DNA of 36,564 nucleotides from an uncultured Bacteroidota bacterium (GTDB taxonomy: Bacteria; Bacteroidota; Rhodothermia; Rhodothermales; UBA10348), in the NCBI GenBank assembly GCA_937876355.1, contig CALFHN010000080.1, positions 1 to 36,564 of the forward strand, given 5' to 3'. The translations under genes were made by a program, and so were the position numbers. The notes under the pieces are model-generated. The model did not search any database, was not told where the DNA came from, and saw nothing but the letters and a program-made list of their open reading frames with translations. Shown piece after piece: positions 26,651-34,405 of this stretch. Position 1 is the stretch's first letter. Each line of letters opens with the position of its first letter.

Positions 26651-27742
26651 TTGGCCAAAACGATCTATACAACGCCTAGTCAGATAATCAGCAAGTTGTC
26701 CCTTCGACAGCGTTCTGTGCTGCGCCTTGTAGTAAAAGGCCATATTGAATCTGCTGGACCAGTTGGTTCCAATTGGTTAAAAAAGAAGTACAATTTGGGA
26801 ATGAGTTCTGCTACGATTCGCAATGACATGAATGAATTGGAATCGATGGGATTATTAGGGCATCCTTTTACGTCGGCTGGCCGAATCCCGACTAAATTAG
26901 GATACCAGGCTTTTGTGACCGAGTTGATGGAAGCAGCCGTTATTTCGGTGGATGAACGTGAATTGATGCAACGAGAACTGCTATCGGCGATGCAGGACAC
27001 TCAGTTGTTAATACGAGAAAGCTCAAAATTACTTTCAAGATTGTCTCATTTGTTGGGCGTAGTACTGAGCCCTCAGATGAACAATGGCGTGCTTCAACGG
27101 CTTGAAATTGTCCATATTTCTGCAGAAATGCTGATGTTTGTCATCAGTGTACAAGGTGGATTTATTCGAACGATACTTTTGCAAGTCTCTACAGAACTAA
27201 AACGTTCGCAATTGGACGATTTAGTTGCTCTCTTAAACGAGCGATTAGCAGGATTGACGTTGGATGAGATTCGGCGCACCTGTGTGCCTCGATTCCAGGA
27301 TATAACTGGAGAAGAGACGGGCTTGATTCAACTCATCGTAGATCGTTCTACGGATTTGTTTACTGAAGCTCCAGAAGCTAGGGTTATCCAGTTGGAGGGA
27401 GCTTCTTATATTTTATCGCAGCCTGAATTTTCTGAGTCTGCTCAGATGAGGGAATTGATCGAATTCTTGGACGATGGGTCTTCCATCGTCCGTCTGATAG
27501 AGAGATCATCGGATCTTGAACGTGTTAACTTTGGCCATGCGTCCATTCGTATTGGTGTCGAATCGGAGTATCATTCCTCCGGAAAACTGTCGATAGTGTC
27601 AGCCCCGTTCATACGCAGTAATTTGCAAGGAATGGTCGGATTGATTGGCCCAACTCGAATGAACTATGCTAGAGCAGTGGCTTTGGTAGAAGGAATGGCT
27701 ACTCTTATGAGTGTCCCAGGCTCCCCCAAACATTTTGCCTGA
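26651..27742 (+). CDS. hrcA: heat-inducible transcriptional repressor HrcA
   Basis: 363 residues. The N-terminal winged helix (LSLRQRSVLRLVVKGHIESA, then MSSATIRNDMNELESMGLL) leads into the signature HPFTSAGRIPTKLGYQAFV. A GAF-like domain and insert follow, ending with the VGLIGPTRMNYARAVALVEG segment typical of HrcA. It represses chaperone genes and is released on heat shock. The TTG start at 26651 is chosen because it begins the conserved helix and no ATG lies nearby. It is the first gene of hrcA-grpE-dnaJ, with grpE 30 bp downstream. Confidence 0.95.
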   Translation: MAKTIYTTPSQIISKLSLRQRSVLRLVVKGHIESAGPVGSNWLKKKYNLGMSSATIRNDMNELESMGLLGHPFTSAGRIPTKLGYQAFVTELMEAAVISVDERELMQRELLSAMQDTQLLIRESSKLLSRLSHLLGVVLSPQMNNGVLQRLEIVHISAEMLMFVISVQGGFIRTILLQVSTELKRSQLDDLVALLNERLAGLTLDEIRRTCVPRFQDITGEETGLIQLIVDRSTDLFTEAPEARVIQLEGASYILSQPEFSESAQMRELIEFLDDGSSIVRLIERSSDLERVNFGHASIRIGVESEYHSSGKLSIVSAPFIRSNLQGMVGLIGPTRMNYARAVALVEGMATLMSVPGSPKHFA

Positions 27743-27772
27743 TATAACAGGTTTTACGGATTTGAATTAGGT

Positions 27773-28396
27773 ATGGCTTCCAAACGACAAAAACAGGCAG
27801 ACGACCTGGAAACGGACAATATCATCGAATTTGGAGATTCATCTTCCCCGGATATCGTGGAAGATGATAACGAACGCGATTATGTCATTCAGGCGATCGA
27901 CGAGATTGCAGATCGGAGTCTTGAAATCGAGCGTCTGACGAATGAATTGGCCGGGTCTACCGACCAGTTGAAGCGGCAAGCCGCTGAATTCCAAAATTAT
28001 CGAAGACGTACAGAGCAGGAAAAGGCGCAATCCGTCTCGCTAGGAAAAAGTATTGTCATTCAAAAATTATTGGATGTGGTAGATGATTTTCATCGGTCTT
28101 TAGAGGCCACGAAGATAGCAGAACAAGAGGCAGATGGAGAATTGTCCCCTGCTTATTCCTCCCTGAAATCGGGCGTCGATTTAGTCTATTTAAAATTGAT
28201 GGACGAACTGTCTAAGATGAATGTGATTCCTATGGAAACCGTCGGTCACGCGTTCAACGAAGAAGAACACGAAGCTTTGTTACAGCAACCAGCTGCCGAA
28301 GGGCAAGAAGTTGGTATCGTCATTTCTGAAATTCAGCGAGGTTTCCGCATGGGAGATAAAGTCTTGCGTCACGCCCGCGTTATCGTTTCTGCCTAA
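27773..28396 (+). CDS. grpE: nucleotide exchange factor GrpE
   Basis: 207 residues. An acidic, disordered N-terminus precedes the long dimerising coiled coil (about 45-90, including [18 protein letters not shown]). A C-terminal beta domain carries [27 protein letters not shown] and [18 protein letters not shown], the DnaK-contacting core. It promotes ADP release from DnaK. dnaK itself is not in this window. The stop is one base before the dnaJ start, so translation is coupled. Confidence 0.96.
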   Translation: MASKRQKQADDLETDNIIEFGDSSSPDIVEDDNERDYVIQAIDEIADRSLEIERLTNELAGSTDQLKRQAAEFQNYRRRTEQEKAQSVSLGKSIVIQKLLDVVDDFHRSLEATKIAEQEADGELSPAYSSLKSGVDLVYLKLMDELSKMNVIPMETVGHAFNEEEHEALLQQPAAEGQEVGIVISEIQRGFRMGDKVLRHARVIVSA

Positions 28397-28397
28397 T

Positions 28398-29561
28398 ATG
28401 AGAGATTATTACGAAGTCATTGGCGTTGAGAAAGGCGCTACTCCTGAAGAGATTAAGAAAGCTTACCGTAAGGCTGCCTTGCAATTTCATCCTGATCGAA
28501 ATCCAGGGGATTCAGCAGCGGAAGATAAATTCAAGGAAGCAGCTCAAGCGTACGAGGTTCTTTCCGATCCAGCCAAACGCCAGCGTTATGACCAGTTTGG
28601 TCACGCTGGATTGCGCAATGGTGGTCAGGCTGGGGGCGCAGGTTTTCAAGACATAAATGACATTTTTAGCGCATTTAGTGACATCTTTGGAAGCGGAGGT
28701 AGTGTTTTTGATGAGATGTTTGGCGGCCGTGGCGCTGGTGGGCGAGGTCGAAGACAAGGACGTCCCGGCAGTGACCTACGTATTAAACTGCCCCTTTCTT
28801 TAGAAGAAATAGCCGAAGGGACTGAAAAGAAGATCAAGGTTCGCAAGTTTATTGAGTGCACGACGTGCGATGGAAATGGAGTTTCAGATGCTACTTCCGG
28901 CTACGAATCGTGTCGGACATGCCAAGGACAGGGTGAAGTACGGCAAGTTACGCGCTCTGTTTTTGGTCAGTTTGTAAACGTTCAGCCGTGTCCTACCTGT
29001 AGAGGGGAAGGACGCATCGTGAAACATCCTTGCGAAACGTGTGCGGGTGAGGGCCGAGCTAAAGGCGAGGAAACCATCAACATTACGGTGCCTTCAGGAG
29101 TTCTAGAGGGACACTATTTAACGTTGAGAGGTGCTGGAAACGCGGGTTTGCGTGGTGGACAATCCGGCGATTTAAGAGTCGAAATCGAAGAAAAAGCGCA
29201 CGAACATTTTACCAGAGAAGGTTTGGATGTGTATCACGAGTTGTACATCTCGATTCCAGAGGCTGCTCTTGGGATGGAAGCTGAGGTTCCAACGTTGAAG
29301 GGCCGGGCGCGGCTCCAGGTTGATGCCGGCGTTCAATCTGGGAAAATTCTTCGCATGCGCGAAAGGGGACTTCCAGATATTGAGTCAACTGGAAGAGGCG
29401 ATCAAATGGTTCGAATTCACGTTTGGACCCCTATTAGCCTGACAGAGGAAGAAACGGAGCTCATGGAGTCCTTGCGGGATTCTCCGTCCTTCATACCAAG
29501 CCCAGAATCTCTTGGAGACCGAAAATCGTTCTTCTCACGGGTAAAAGACGTCTTTTCATAA
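28398..29561 (+). CDS. dnaJ: chaperone protein DnaJ
   Basis: 387 residues of full-length type I DnaJ. The J domain has the HPD motif at residues 31-33, followed by a Gly/Phe-rich linker. Four CxxCxGxG zinc repeats follow ([32 protein letters not shown]), then the C-terminal client-binding domains and [10 protein letters not shown] end. ATG 28398 starts at the conserved DYYEVIGV; a longer open frame inside grpE is ignored. The J protein delivers clients to DnaK and stimulates its ATPase. Confidence 0.97.
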   Translation: MRDYYEVIGVEKGATPEEIKKAYRKAALQFHPDRNPGDSAAEDKFKEAAQAYEVLSDPAKRQRYDQFGHAGLRNGGQAGGAGFQDINDIFSAFSDIFGSGGSVFDEMFGGRGAGGRGRRQGRPGSDLRIKLPLSLEEIAEGTEKKIKVRKFIECTTCDGNGVSDATSGYESCRTCQGQGEVRQVTRSVFGQFVNVQPCPTCRGEGRIVKHPCETCAGEGRAKGEETINITVPSGVLEGHYLTLRGAGNAGLRGGQSGDLRVEIEEKAHEHFTREGLDVYHELYISIPEAALGMEAEVPTLKGRARLQVDAGVQSGKILRMRERGLPDIESTGRGDQMVRIHVWTPISLTEEETELMESLRDSPSFIPSPESLGDRKSFFSRVKDVFS

Positions 29562-29570
29562 AAAAGTTAG

Positions 29571-30098
29571 ATGAACAATTTACCTAGAACGCCGGTGGGA
29601 CCTGAGGACTTTAGGCGTGGGATGCGACACGTTCCAACAGTGGTTACAGTCGTTACGTTCGACGCTCAAAGCGGACCAATGGGTTTAACAATTGGTTCGT
29701 TCGTTTCTCTTTCTCTAGACCCACCGCTGGTCTGTTTTAATGTCCAAAAGGATTCCAGCGTTCACGATGTGATTGTAAAGGCTGACTATTTCTTGGTCCA
29801 CGTTCTGCGAGAAGACCAAGCAAGCATTTCAGACCAGTTTGCGGATCCGGACTTGAGTACGCTGGATTCGGTTGATCCTTCGATTATGATGGAAGGTCCG
29901 TTAGGAATACCAAGTTTACGATCCTATTTGGTTCGATTTGAGTGTAGGACGACACAAATATATGATGGGGGAGATCATTCCATCCTTTTAGGCTGCGTCG
30001 AAGGAATCGAAGAAGGGGAGCCGGGCCGGCCTGTGGTGTATCATCAACGAGCATATCATGCCATTGGCTCACATGTAGCGAATAGGCCGTCGCCTTAG
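29571..30098 (+). CDS. flavin reductase-like domain protein
   Basis: 175 residues matching the FMN-binding split-barrel flavin reductase family (PF01613 type): FRRGMRHVPTVVTVVTFD, GLTIGSFVSLSLDPPLVCFN, FLVHVLREDQASISDQFA and GDHSILLGCVEGIEEG occur in the family order. Such proteins reduce FMN/FAD with NAD(P)H, often for a partner monooxygenase; no partner is adjacent. It begins 9 bp after dnaJ and may be read through from the chaperone operon. Its 3' end overlaps the converging TIGR02757 gene by 4 bp. Confidence 0.87.
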   Translation: MNNLPRTPVGPEDFRRGMRHVPTVVTVVTFDAQSGPMGLTIGSFVSLSLDPPLVCFNVQKDSSVHDVIVKADYFLVHVLREDQASISDQFADPDLSTLDSVDPSIMMEGPLGIPSLRSYLVRFECRTTQIYDGGDHSILLGCVEGIEEGEPGRPVVYHQRAYHAIGSHVANRPSP

Positions 30099-30901
30099 GA
30101 CTCAGAAATCGGGAATTTGAGCTGTTCACCTGCCGCACCAGTCCCGAAAAGGGCGAAATCATACCGTGCAGGGTCTTCAATATTTAGTTGTTGACAGGCT
30201 TTTGTTAATTCCAAAGTCGCTTTCCAATCGTTAGCATTTCGGTTAATCAGACCGATGCAGCGAGCTTGTCTGCCTGAATGAACATCGAGAGGTAGCAACA
30301 ATTCCCGAGCAGGTATCGACTTCCAGAGTCCCAAGTCCACGGGGCCGGGTCTCACCATCCAGCGCAGGTACATATTCCAACGTTTGCACGATGAACCGGA
30401 TGAAGGGCGAGCAAAGTGCTTCTGAATTCTTTTAGGTTGCCCTGGTACGTTTTGTACTATTTGTTCTGATAGATATTGAATACCGGATTCTATGGGAGAC
30501 TCAGCTTTCATGCCGCGCCGAAAAATGTCTTCCAACGACGAATCGGTTAAAAGGGCCTGAAGTGAAAGAGTGAGTCCCTCAGCGTCGTTGGCATTGAACG
30601 TCCTGTGCACAAAACCCTCCAGTTTGGATCTGCTAGAGGAGGCTGAATAGGTGCGAACAAATTCTGCCGGTTTATAGTCCATTCGTTCGCACAATTGTAC
30701 CAATTTGGCCAACATTATATCACGCCTGCCCCAGGCTAACAAGGCCGCAAATAAACCAATAATCGATTGATCATCAGGATCCTCGAAACCGTGAGGAATG
30801 GAAATGGGATCGTCTTTTATAAAGTCCGCTTGCTCAAATCGATCCACGATGGGGTCGAGATAGGACCGCAACCGATCTAAATTGGGAGTATCAAGCTTCA
30901 C
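30095..30901 (-). CDS. TIGR02757 (DUF2400) family protein
   Basis: 268 residues. DPISIPHGFEDPDDQSIIGL, FAALLAWGRRDIMLAKL, FVHRTFNANDAEGL, SSGSSCKRWNMYLRWMVRPG and the PLDVHSGRQARCIGLI segment are the conserved blocks of this Bacteroidota-rich family. Its fold resembles helix-hairpin-helix DNA glycosylases, but the function is unestablished. The GTG start at 30899-30901 overlaps the end of the dehydratase gene by 11 bp, so the pair is co-transcribed and probably translationally coupled. Confidence 0.87.
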   Translation of the reverse strand: MKLDTPNLDRLRSYLDPIVDRFEQADFIKDDPISIPHGFEDPDDQSIIGLFAALLAWGRRDIMLAKLVQLCERMDYKPAEFVRTYSASSSRSKLEGFVHRTFNANDAEGLTLSLQALLTDSSLEDIFRRGMKAESPIESGIQYLSEQIVQNVPGQPKRIQKHFARPSSGSSCKRWNMYLRWMVRPGPVDLGLWKSIPARELLLPLDVHSGRQARCIGLINRNANDWKATLELTKACQQLNIEDPARYDFALFGTGAAGEQLKFPISES

Positions 30902-31907
30902 TTGACTGGGCCAATAGTTTAAGGGCCGAGAGTAAATCTACGTTTCCGCCGCTTAAAACCACACCTACCCGGGCGCCCCTAACTTCAATTTTACCGCTCA
31001 AAAGGCCTGCGAGGGACATCGCCCCCGTCGGCTCCACGATCATCTTAGTTCGATTCCAAAGAAGACTCATGGCTGTGACAATCTCAGCTTCATCAACTGT
31101 TATCATGGAGTCTACGTGTTGCCTGACCAGAGGAAAAGTTATGGAGCCCAAGTAGGGCGTTCGGGCTCCATCGGCAATCGTATCCGGGTTATGGACGGTT
31201 TGTAGGGTGCCGGAATAAAATGATCTCGTGGCATCATCGCCAGCCGCAGGTTCTACCCCAACAACATGGCAGGATGGTTGTAACGCTTTGGCAGCGATCG
31301 CGCAGCCGGACAGAAGGCCACCACCGCCGCATGGGACAAATAGAAAGTCCAAGTTCGAAACGCCTTGCATCAGTTCTAAGCCAACCGTGCCTTGTCCTGC
31401 CACAACATGAGGATGATCATAGGGGGGGATGAGGGTGAGCGACCGTTCTGAAGCAACCTGTTTGGCCAGATCCTCACGCGAAACCGCATTCTTATCGTAG
31501 GAGATGATTTCTGCTCCATATGCGATTGTAGCATTTTTTTTGACTACGGGAGCATCTTCTGGCATGATAATCGTAGTTCGGATTCCCAACAATTGTCCGG
31601 ACAATGCGATTGCTTGCGCATGATTCCCTGAGGAATAGGTGAGAACGCCTGCAGTTTTTTGCATTTCGGAGAGGCGGCTCATTGCGTTGTATGCCCCTCG
31701 GAATTTGAAAGCACCGGTCCTCTGAAAATTTTCTGGTTTTAAAAATACAGAAGCAGAACTTGCCTGATCGACCGATTGGGAAGTCATTATTTGGGTTTGG
31801 TGTGCTTTTCCTGCCAATTGTTCAGCAGCCGATAGCACATCACTAAAAACGACAGGGGAAGGCAATCCTTCTTTCTTCAATCCCTGATCTTGTCCATTTC
31901 GATTCAT
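30891..31907 (-). CDS. threonine dehydratase (PLP-dependent, catabolic/short type)
   Basis: 338 residues. FLKPENFQRTGAFKFRGAYN contains the PLP Lys, TYSSGNHAQAIALSGQLLGI the phosphate-side Asn, and PCGGGGLLSGCAIAAKAL the glycine loop of fold type II enzymes. VVLSGGNVDL completes the pattern. It deaminates threonine to 2-oxobutyrate. The C-terminal ACT-like regulatory domain of biosynthetic IlvA is absent, so a TdcB-like or serine/threonine dehydratase role fits. ATG at 31905-31907 is chosen because GGAG lies seven bases upstream; an ATG at 31961 would add 18 residues of poor quality. Confidence 0.9.
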   Translation of the reverse strand: MNRNGQDQGLKKEGLPSPVVFSDVLSAAEQLAGKAHQTQIMTSQSVDQASSASVFLKPENFQRTGAFKFRGAYNAMSRLSEMQKTAGVLTYSSGNHAQAIALSGQLLGIRTTIIMPEDAPVVKKNATIAYGAEIISYDKNAVSREDLAKQVASERSLTLIPPYDHPHVVAGQGTVGLELMQGVSNLDFLFVPCGGGGLLSGCAIAAKALQPSCHVVGVEPAAGDDATRSFYSGTLQTVHNPDTIADGARTPYLGSITFPLVRQHVDSMITVDEAEIVTAMSLLWNRTKMIVEPTGAMSLAGLLSGKIEVRGARVGVVLSGGNVDLLSALKLLAQSSEA

Positions 31908-32128
31908 TCTACAACTCCAAAAAGTACACTTTATTCTAAATTTAAGATAAGACAGCTTCAATTTGTATTGGGTGATGACAGTAGCTATCTCCTCCCACTG
32001 TCAAAAAATAATAGCTGAAATTCAGTGGAAAAATATTTAAGTAGCTTTTAAGGCCGTCGATAATGAATCCAGAAACGAGTTTCTTGGTGAAGCTCGGTCA
32101 ACAACTAAGAATCCAATTACGAACAACT

Positions 32129-32135
32129 AAGGAGG
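32129..32135 (+). promoter_or_regulatory. strong ribosome binding site, pilin-like gene copy 1
   Basis: AAGGAGG, a near-complete anti-16S complement, stands seven bases before ATG 32143. Most genes in this window lack such a site. The 20 bases before the start match those of copy 2 at all but a few positions. Confidence 0.85.
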
Positions 32136-32142
32136 TTCACTT

Positions 32143-32592
32143 ATGGGTCAGCAGCAATTACTTCTTCTTGTCCTAGGTATCGTTATCGTCGGCTTGGCCG
32201 TCGTAGTAGGTATCCAGGCATTTTCTGAAAATCAGAAAAAAGCCAACGCCGATGCTCTTGTTAATGATGCAATCCGCATTGTTTCAGACGCTCAAGCTTG
32301 GAAATTGAAACCATCTGCATTTGGTGGAGGCGCAAGCGCTGCCAACTGGACTGGTTTAACCTTTGCTCAGATTGGTTATAAAGTGGGTGAAAACACTCCC
32401 AGTTTACACCCAGGTACCGCAGCTGAAGCTGATCAGTACGAAAATCTAAATGCAGTTTATGATTTGGCGGCTTCAGGCGCCAACCTGACCATCACCGCTA
32501 CGTCTTTTGACGGTGGTGGAGTTGCATTGAACACGGTTGTCGTGGTAGCAACTGGCACGACTCCTGGAAGCATTACGACGACTATTAACTAA
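32143..32592 (+). CDS. type IV pilin-like structural protein, copy 1
   Basis: 149 residues. A two-residue leader (Met-Gly) precedes QQQLLLLVLGIVIVGLAVVV, a hydrophobic helix of ~22 residues. The helix continues into a polar amphipathic part (FSENQKKANADALVNDAIRI) and then a Gly/Thr/Asn-rich globular C-terminus with strand-like repeats. Leader-Gly, N-terminal hydrophobic helix and downstream beta-rich domain are the type IV pilin layout, but Glu at mature position 5 is missing. The neighbours support this: a PilC/GspF and a GspE/PilB-type gene lie downstream. The gene has a strong ribosome binding site and its own terminator, expected for an abundant filament subunit. It is identical to copy 2. 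Confidence 0.75.
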   Translation: MGQQQLLLLVLGIVIVGLAVVVGIQAFSENQKKANADALVNDAIRIVSDAQAWKLKPSAFGGGASAANWTGLTFAQIGYKVGENTPSLHPGTAAEADQYENLNAVYDLAASGANLTITATSFDGGGVALNTVVVVATGTTPGSITTTIN

Positions 32593-32643
32593 GTCGCCTA
32601 GTCATCCTGCCCTGGGGACCTTGGTCACCTAAGGTAAAGTCTG

Positions 32644-32683
32644 AGCTCGGGGGGCTGCGAAAGCAGCCCCCCGAGCTTTTTTT
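32644..32683 (+). terminator. strong terminator, pilin-like copy 1
   Basis: AGCTCGGGGGGCTGC pairs with GCAGCCCCCCGAGCT (15 bp, perfect) around a GAAA tetraloop, followed by a T tract. It lies 52 bp after the stop. Confidence 0.95.
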
Positions 32684-32781
32684 ATTCAGTTCGAAAGTCG
32701 AGACAACACAGCAGCCAAGCGTTCATCATCAAAATTGCCATACTAGGCTAGAACGCCGCAATGGACTGGAATGAAAATGGT

Positions 32782-33099
32782 CTAGTCTTCTTTTTCTGTC
32801 ACTTCTTCTGCTTCAACAACGGTGACGTTTTCTTCTTCCCGTTCAATAATGATGTCAACGTCAGAGACGAGAGCGGCAAGTGCTCCTACTGCTGCCAACG
32901 TAGGCAATAAGAATATGGCCGCCGTAGCTCCACCAACGCCAACGGAAAGCGGAATTTCAAGAAGCGTCCGCTTATCCTTCTTTATTAGGAGCCGACGTGC
33001 GCTTCCTTCTTCAATAACTTCCTTCACCTTATCGACTAATTGATTGCCCCTGACTTTCATTTCTTCAAATGTCACTTTGACTTTTTCTTTATTAACCAT
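32782..33099 (-). CDS. DUF4342 family protein
   Basis: 105 residues. VTFEEMKVRGNQLVDKVKEV, EEGSARRLLIKKDKRTLLEI, then PLSVGVGGATAAIFLLPTLA and LAALVSDVDIIIERE match DUF4342, a small family with an amphipathic helix, a strand pair and a hydrophobic segment; some relatives carry an extra UBA-like helix. The C-terminus is strongly acidic (EEENVTVVEAEEVTEKED). It sits inverted between the two identical pilin-like genes, so it may be part of the duplicated segment's history or a passenger. A 7-bp inverted repeat lies upstream of its start. Confidence 0.78.
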   Translation of the reverse strand: MVNKEKVKVTFEEMKVRGNQLVDKVKEVIEEGSARRLLIKKDKRTLLEIPLSVGVGGATAAIFLLPTLAAVGALAALVSDVDIIIEREEENVTVVEAEEVTEKED

Positions 33100-33122
33100 G
33101 ACCCAGCTCTTTACTATTAGTG

Positions 33123-33144
33123 GAATGAATAACTCCTTTCATTC
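33123..33144. promoter_or_regulatory. inverted repeat in the divergent region
   Basis: GAATGAA (33123-33129) and TTCATTC (33138-33144) are separated by eight bases. The element lies 24 bp upstream of the DUF4342 start (minus strand) and about 200 bp before pilin-like copy 2. It could be an operator; there is no other support. Confidence 0.3.
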
Positions 33145-33332
33145 ATATACGTTGTGATAGGGGAGGTGTTGCGTCAAACAGCGCTTACTTGATCGGCTCT
33201 TACGTGTGGCTTCACGGCAACTTCATGATGAAAATTCTTAAGGCTGACAAAACCTCGTCGATACCGCATACAGAGCGAAAATTCCGAAAGGAGCCCGTTC
33301 TCAGATTCAATATCTGACTTAACCAAACAACC

Positions 33333-33339
33333 AAGGAGG
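33333..33339 (+). promoter_or_regulatory. strong ribosome binding site, pilin-like gene copy 2
   Basis: AAGGAGG stands seven bases before ATG 33347, the same spacing as copy 1. The seven bases between differ (TTCTCAA against TTCACTT). Confidence 0.85.
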
Positions 33340-33346
33340 TTCTCAA

Positions 33347-33796
33347 ATGGGTCAGCAGCAATTACTTCTTCTTGTCCTAGGTATCGTTATCGTCGGCTTG
33401 GCCGTCGTAGTAGGTATCCAGGCATTTTCTGAAAATCAGAAAAAAGCCAACGCCGATGCTCTTGTTAATGATGCAATCCGCATTGTTTCAGACGCTCAAG
33501 CTTGGAAATTGAAACCATCTGCATTTGGTGGAGGCGCAAGCGCTGCCAACTGGACTGGTTTAACCTTTGCTCAGATTGGTTATAAAGTGGGTGAAAACAC
33601 TCCCAGTTTACACCCAGGTACCGCAGCTGAAGCTGATCAGTACGAAAATCTAAATGCAGTTTATGATTTGGCGGCTTCAGGCGCCAACCTGACCATCACC
33701 GCTACGTCTTTTGACGGTGGTGGAGTTGCATTGAACACGGTTGTCGTGGTAGCAACTGGCACGACTCCTGGAAGCATTACGACGACTATTAACTAA
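33347..33796 (+). CDS. type IV pilin-like structural protein, copy 2
   Basis: The 149-residue product and its nucleotide sequence are identical to copy 1 (32143-32592). The upstream 247 bp, shared with the divergent DUF4342 gene, differ from the region ahead of copy 1 apart from the ribosome-binding stretch, so the two copies may have different promoters. It has its own terminator 52 bp after the stop. The third pilin-like gene starts 185 bp downstream, after that terminator. Confidence 0.75.
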   Translation: MGQQQLLLLVLGIVIVGLAVVVGIQAFSENQKKANADALVNDAIRIVSDAQAWKLKPSAFGGGASAANWTGLTFAQIGYKVGENTPSLHPGTAAEADQYENLNAVYDLAASGANLTITATSFDGGGVALNTVVVVATGTTPGSITTTIN

Positions 33797-33847
33797 GTCG
33801 CCTAGTCATCCTGCCCTGGGGACCTTGGTCACCTAAGGTAAAGTCTG

Positions 33848-33887
33848 AGCTCGGGGGGCTGCGAAAGCAGCCCCCCGAGCTTTTTTT
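33848..33887 (+). terminator. strong terminator, pilin-like copy 2
   Basis: The same 15-bp GC-rich stem with GAAA tetraloop and T tract as copy 1. It separates the pilin-like gene from the downstream genes. Confidence 0.95.
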
Positions 33888-33981
33888 ATTGTATCCGCAT
33901 TCGTTAAGGTTCGGTCATCACCGCCGATACACAGAATAACCGGGTCCATGTTTAAAATGTTTTTAATGAGCTCTGCCGTCT

Positions 33982-34392
33982 ATGGGGCAACAACAACTTC
34001 TTCTACTTGTGATGGGCGTAATCGTCGCTTCGGTTGCTGTAGTTGCTGGAATTGTTGCATTCCAAGAAAAAATGAGACAGTCTGAAATGGAAAACATCAT
34101 CAGTAGAAATCTTGAAATTGCCACTTCCGCTGTTTTTTGGAAATCCAAAATGGATCCATACAACGGAGGAAATGCAAGTTATGCTGGTCTTTCCACTGAC
34201 GGGTTTACGAAAATATATATGGCTGCCGAAACGCACCATGCCAAGTTTGAGATAACGAGCGCGACCGCTTCTAGATTGATTATAAGTGGAAATAGTTTTC
34301 GCTATCCAGATATAGGAGCTCGCACCTTCATAACAAATTTTACGATTGATTCTACCAACGTCAGTTTCGATAGCGGAATCATCGTCCCTTAG
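33982..34392 (+). CDS. third, diverged pilin-like protein
   Basis: 136 residues beginning MGQQQLLLLVMGVIVASVAV, so the leader and first half of the helix are conserved with copies 1 and 2. The rest is diverged but keeps a W-K plus Gly/Asn-rich block (FWKSKMDPYNGGNASYAGL) equivalent to AWKLKPSAFGGGASAANWTG. No clear ribosome binding site precedes ATG 33982, and it lies 13 bp before the PilC-like gene, so it is probably expressed at a lower level with the machinery. A minor pilin or initiating subunit is the natural guess. Confidence 0.72.
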   Translation: MGQQQLLLLVMGVIVASVAVVAGIVAFQEKMRQSEMENIISRNLEIATSAVFWKSKMDPYNGGNASYAGLSTDGFTKIYMAAETHHAKFEITSATASRLIISGNSFRYPDIGARTFITNFTIDSTNVSFDSGIIVP

Positions 34393-34405
34393 TATTTATA
34401 CAGTC

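Larger units (their letters stand above)
32143..32686 (+). repeat. 544-bp perfect direct repeat, copy 1
   Basis: From the ATG through the terminator T tract and the following ATT the sequence is identical to 33347-33890 by direct reading. Downstream flanks diverge at once, and upstream flanks differ from the base before ATG but keep the ribosome-binding region. Confidence 0.95.
33347..33890 (+). repeat. 544-bp perfect direct repeat, copy 2
   Basis: Identical to 32143-32686, in the same orientation, offset 1204 bp. The spacer between copies (660 bp) carries the DUF4342 gene on the opposite strand. Confidence 0.95.

Noticed and set aside
28311-28397. 29-codon upstream extension of dnaJ
   Set aside because: It lies inside grpE, and the J domain begins directly at ATG 28398.
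32063-32175. Short open frame overlapping the start of pilin-like copy 1
   Set aside because: It is out of frame, ends within the pilin-like gene, and has no counterpart ahead of copy 2.
32143-33890. Treating the two copies as an insertion sequence or composite transposon
   Set aside because: There is no transposase, no terminal inverted repeats and no target duplication; the repeat ends match a gene with its terminator.
32143-34392. Archaellin-type (class III) signal peptides in the pilin-like proteins
   Set aside because: The Gly-Gln start is suggestive, but the usual basic leader and conserved downstream Glu of that class are missing, so I describe them only as pilin-like.
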